64,000 nt of DNA from Pisaster brevispinus (lineage: Eukaryota > Echinodermata > Asteroidea > Forcipulatida > Asteriidae), in the NCBI GenBank assembly GCA_023634235.1, contig JAMKCF010000013.1, positions 1,302,001 through 1,366,000 of the forward strand, given 5' to 3'. A model generated the notes under the pieces. It was not told where the DNA came from. It searched no databases and saw only the letters and a list, made by a program, of their open reading frames with translations. Below, in pieces: positions 60,930 to 64,000 of the stretch; position 1 is the stretch's first letter, and each line of letters starts with the position of its first letter. A program made the translations under genes and the position numbers.

Positions 60930-62060
60930 GCACATGGTCTATAGCTAGACCTGCTACACATCTAGCCAACACATCTATAGCTCTCACAGTCATACATTTC
61001 CATATGGTCCCCCATCTCTACTCGGTGCGTCAACCGATCTTGACGGTGAAGGGTCCAAAGCAGTCAGTAACAGTTGAATAGAAAGGAGGCTTTCCAATTC
61101 GCAAACGAGCTGGAGGCAAGCCAGCCATCTTGGGGATGTACGGCCGTCCTCGTCTTCTCAGACGACCTGTACAACAAATTTGGAAACGCCAAATAGACTG
61201 TCGACCTCTTAAAACCCAGAAACGTCGCCACAGATCGGCCAGGACTGCCTCTGCTCCACAATGTCCTAAGCGTGTGTCTGCAGCCTTGATCAGAAGTTGG
61301 ACAGTGTTGAAGGTCAAGCATGATGGGATGTTTGGTTTCTTCATCAATTGCAGGTGCTCGACGAAGTCTCCCACCGACACGGATGAGGCTGTCAACCTGG
61401 TCATACTCTGGAGAGAGGTCAGCCAGTCGGCTCCTTCTCGAAACATCTTGCTTGGAGGAGAAAGCAGTCAGTTCACCTGAGAAACTCTCAGACTTGGCCT
61501 GATGGTAGAGTGACTTCTCACTCTCTTGCCAGTTGTCAGCACTCAGGAGTTCTGGCTTATTATTTTCCTTGGATTTGTGTCTGGCTGCGACTGATGCCTC
61601 CACAAGCTCATCCCAAGTAGCGTATTTGGTAGCATCCACCTTCGGATAACTGCCTTTAGCCACCAGAGTGACTGCACTGAAGCCGTGCTGTTTTAGCTCA
61701 GACTTGGCTTCTTCCGGGTTGTGCTGGGCTGGCCACTCAGGCCACCTGTCTTCACAGTAGTAAAGGAAGGGTGGAGCATGCCATCTGCTAGTTTCAGCCA
61801 GTAGTCCGAGTTCTAGACCACGAGTGCGGTCATCAGCTGGATTTTGTTCAGAAGTAACATACCGCCATGTGGCACGATCTGTTAGCCGTTGAATTTCAGC
61901 GATACGTGCACCAACAAAACGGTTGTAGCGGCAAGACTCGGACTTGATCCAAGTGGAATTGGACACATCATCCAGTAAACAGTAGGTTTCCAACCTAGCA
62001 CCTTTACTATGCAATGTAATTGGTAGGATTTTCATGCAAACATCGAGGAGGAGCCAAGGG
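60930..62060 (-). mobile_element. BEL/Pao retrotransposon remnant, internally deleted and frameshifted
   Basis: The minus-strand frame 62035-61064 starts with the protease segment (LPITLHSKGARLETYCLLDD) and jumps directly into the RNase H end (WIKSESCRYNRFVGARIAEI, SEQNPADDRTRGLELG), so the entire reverse transcriptase is missing. The integrase zinc region follows (VGGRLRRAPAIDEETKHPIM), then a frameshift moves the reading frame to the one at 61446-61030 (LGHCGAEAVLADLWRRFWVL, PPFYSTVTDCFGPFTVKIG). Stops follow and recognisable integrase ends near 60.95 kb. It is a dead relict. No LTRs were identified. Confidence 0.8.
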
Positions 62061-63877
62061 TTGCCATCTCCTCTGTGAGTTGTTCCTCAAGTTCTTAACA
62101 TGGCTGGAGAATTCCTGTTTTCTCTTCAGGATCCGTTGTTCCTCCTGACCAGCCATGGAATTATGGAAACAAAAGGAATGATGCAGCAGAAATACAAGAT
62201 GGCAACAGCTTGATAGCTCATCAAATCATATCATATCAAAAGTGTCTTCCTACAAGTTGTCATTTTAAAACTTCGGAAACATACTTGGATGCTAGAGGAA
62301 AAGCAATGAACAGTATAACTTTTCCTTTTATTTTGGTTCTTCAAAACAAGCTTAGTGCATTCAGTAAAACAACATACTACCTCAAAATTAGATCATGTTT
62401 TTGATAAGTATGTAAACCTTCATGTACGGGCATTAGATGATATAGAAGAAAGCAGAAGGTTTTTGTATGATACGTGTTAATTACACCCAAAAACACAGTT
62501 ACCTTCTTCCATAGTTTTACCATCCCATGTATTTTGAGTTAAAGTACTTACTTGTATTCTCGCAGTTCTAAACTAAAAAAATTTCCATGCAACTAGGTAC
62601 AATCTTATACCACTGGCTTTGTACATCATGAAGTATTTACAGAATGACCCAACCACGTTGCATTTGAACCCTCGCTACCTTAAGTAATTTCATCCAAGTA
62701 CTCGAGGCTCTTTCTCAGTCTATCAAAATCCAATATGGTAACTCAACACCCACAACAGTTGCACTCTGGTTACAACCTAGTATGCCTGACCCAGTGTAAA
62801 GCATAATCAGTTTACCAGTGCAGTCCTCAGTCCGTATGGACTCTGAAGAATTGAGGATAGTCAGGGTCCAATGCAAACTTTAAATTTCCTCAGCATTATC
62901 TAGAAGAGGTGTCTGGGTGTCTGTCGAACAACCACTTTTCGAATTTAGACAATCTACTTTATCTGTCGATGACAAAAAAAACCCTTCTCCCTTTAACAAT
63001 AACTTCATCATTCTGATGAATGGCAGATCATCTTCAGTCAAAATGATATGGAACTCATATTTAAAGAGAGAAAATGCAATACATCCTGGGCTCGATTTCA
63101 TAAAGCACTAAGTTTTATCTTAAGATGAGTTGTCAATGTCACTATAGTAATTTGTATGGTGACGTCGCACTTGCTTAGCAATTGAGATTGATACACAGTT
63201 AAGATCAATCTTAGCTCTTTGTGAAATCAGCCCCTGATCTGATATTTTATCGATTTACATTTTCAACAAACAAAATATTTACAAAATATTAATAAAAGAA
63301 ACCGAAACAAAACATTCTGGGCGATCATTTTTCACACTTAATATTTTGGATTAAGAATCTGCTGCGTCACCTTTAACTTGAGTGATAGTTTTTTCACAAA
63401 ATGTACAGTTTTTAGAATAAAATGAAGAGCATGCCAGATAAATTACAAACTAAAAGTTTTATATCTACAAATTTTACCTAAAATAAACTCTGTACAAGAT
63501 CAAATTTCTCAAACAATTCAATCTCTGCTTTTTTCCCTTCTTTAAGTGATACATTTTTGATAAACTTTTGATGGAAAAAAAATATATATATCTTCAGAAA
63601 AACTTGATATTTCTGTAATATACTTGGCTTGAAGATCCTGATTTATCTTCACAAAAATCTCTTCAAAAATGCCGACCATTGCCACCTTCAATTAAATGTT
63701 TCAAGATTGGAACTAAATAAAAGAATTGTAATGTTATCACTTTATGTACAATCTCATGCTAACAATTGCTTAATGCACATTCTGCTTCGGTCTATTTCAA
63801 ATAAAATTTTAATTAAAATATATTTCGTTATATATCTCTTCTTTGATTAGTTATTATATCAAGTAATAAACGACAAG
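62061..63877. other. No gene recognised
   Basis: AT-rich. Near 63090-63235 there is a TTTCATAAAGCACTAAG...CTTAGCTCTTTGTGAAATC inverted pair, also seen near 7015-7150 and 51310-51475, so it is another dispersed inverted-repeat element. Confidence 0.55.
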
Positions 63878-64000
63878 GGAAACTGGGTACATTTTGTTAA
63901 CATTTGGGTTTGAACAAAGAAAACTTGATTGGAGCGGGACTTGAACCAACGACCTCCGGATTAGCGTACCTGCGCTCTACCAACTGAGCTATTCAGCCCT
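63878..64000 (-). mobile_element. tRNA-derived SINE, third family, cut by window end
   Basis: On the minus strand it has a tRNA-like head (AGCTCAGTTGGTAGAGCGC, then GGTCGTTGGTTCAAGTCCCG) followed by TTTCTTTGTTCAAACCCAAA. Relatives: 10815-10935 and both sides of 34670-34970. Confidence 0.7.

Overview
The window is invertebrate nuclear DNA. The genes are split by GT/AG introns, intergenic and intronic DNA is packed with short inverted-repeat elements and tRNA-derived SINEs, and the proteins are animal membrane and secreted families. The mix of repeats and the intronless C-type lectin/PAN genes suggests a marine deuterostome, most likely an echinoderm and possibly a sea star. That placement is inference. 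All three supported gene loci lie on the minus strand.

Left half (about 5.5 to 22.3 kb, probably starting at 35.3 kb): a choline transporter-like gene of the SLC44 (CTL) family. I placed 15 coding positions by splice sites and reading phase, plus a tentative first coding exon and a tentative noncoding exon with a GC-rich promoter near 36.7-36.8 kb. With the tentative first exon the joined model is 693 codons, in frame throughout. One exon position has two homologous versions of exactly 93 bp with the same phase (7817-7909 and 8802-8894), which looks like a mutually exclusive exon pair.

Middle (about 31.8 to 39.1 kb): a duplicated block with two intact intronless genes for secreted proteins made of a C-type lectin domain and a PAN/apple domain, plus a fragment of a third copy. 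The copies differ mostly in the lectin domain. The left copy would sit inside the first long intron of the transporter gene if the tentative first exon is right.

Right half (about 47.2 to 54.7 kb): a complete six-exon SLC35E1-like transporter gene, 361 codons, with two short upstream ATG frames before its start. Beyond it there are retrotransposon remains: a non-LTR reverse transcriptase C-terminus near 57.0-57.5 kb and an internally deleted, frameshifted BEL/Pao element near 60.9-62.1 kb. The window ends in a tRNA-derived SINE.

Non-genic DNA is mostly small elements with terminal inverted repeats: at least ten families, several with readable target-site duplications and one nested inside another. 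There are also three notable minisatellites in transporter introns (an irregular C/G-rich one, an 83-bp and a 42-bp unit) and a 404-bp foldback hairpin. The three genes have no obvious shared pathway. No rRNA, CRISPR array or convincing stand-alone tRNA gene was seen.
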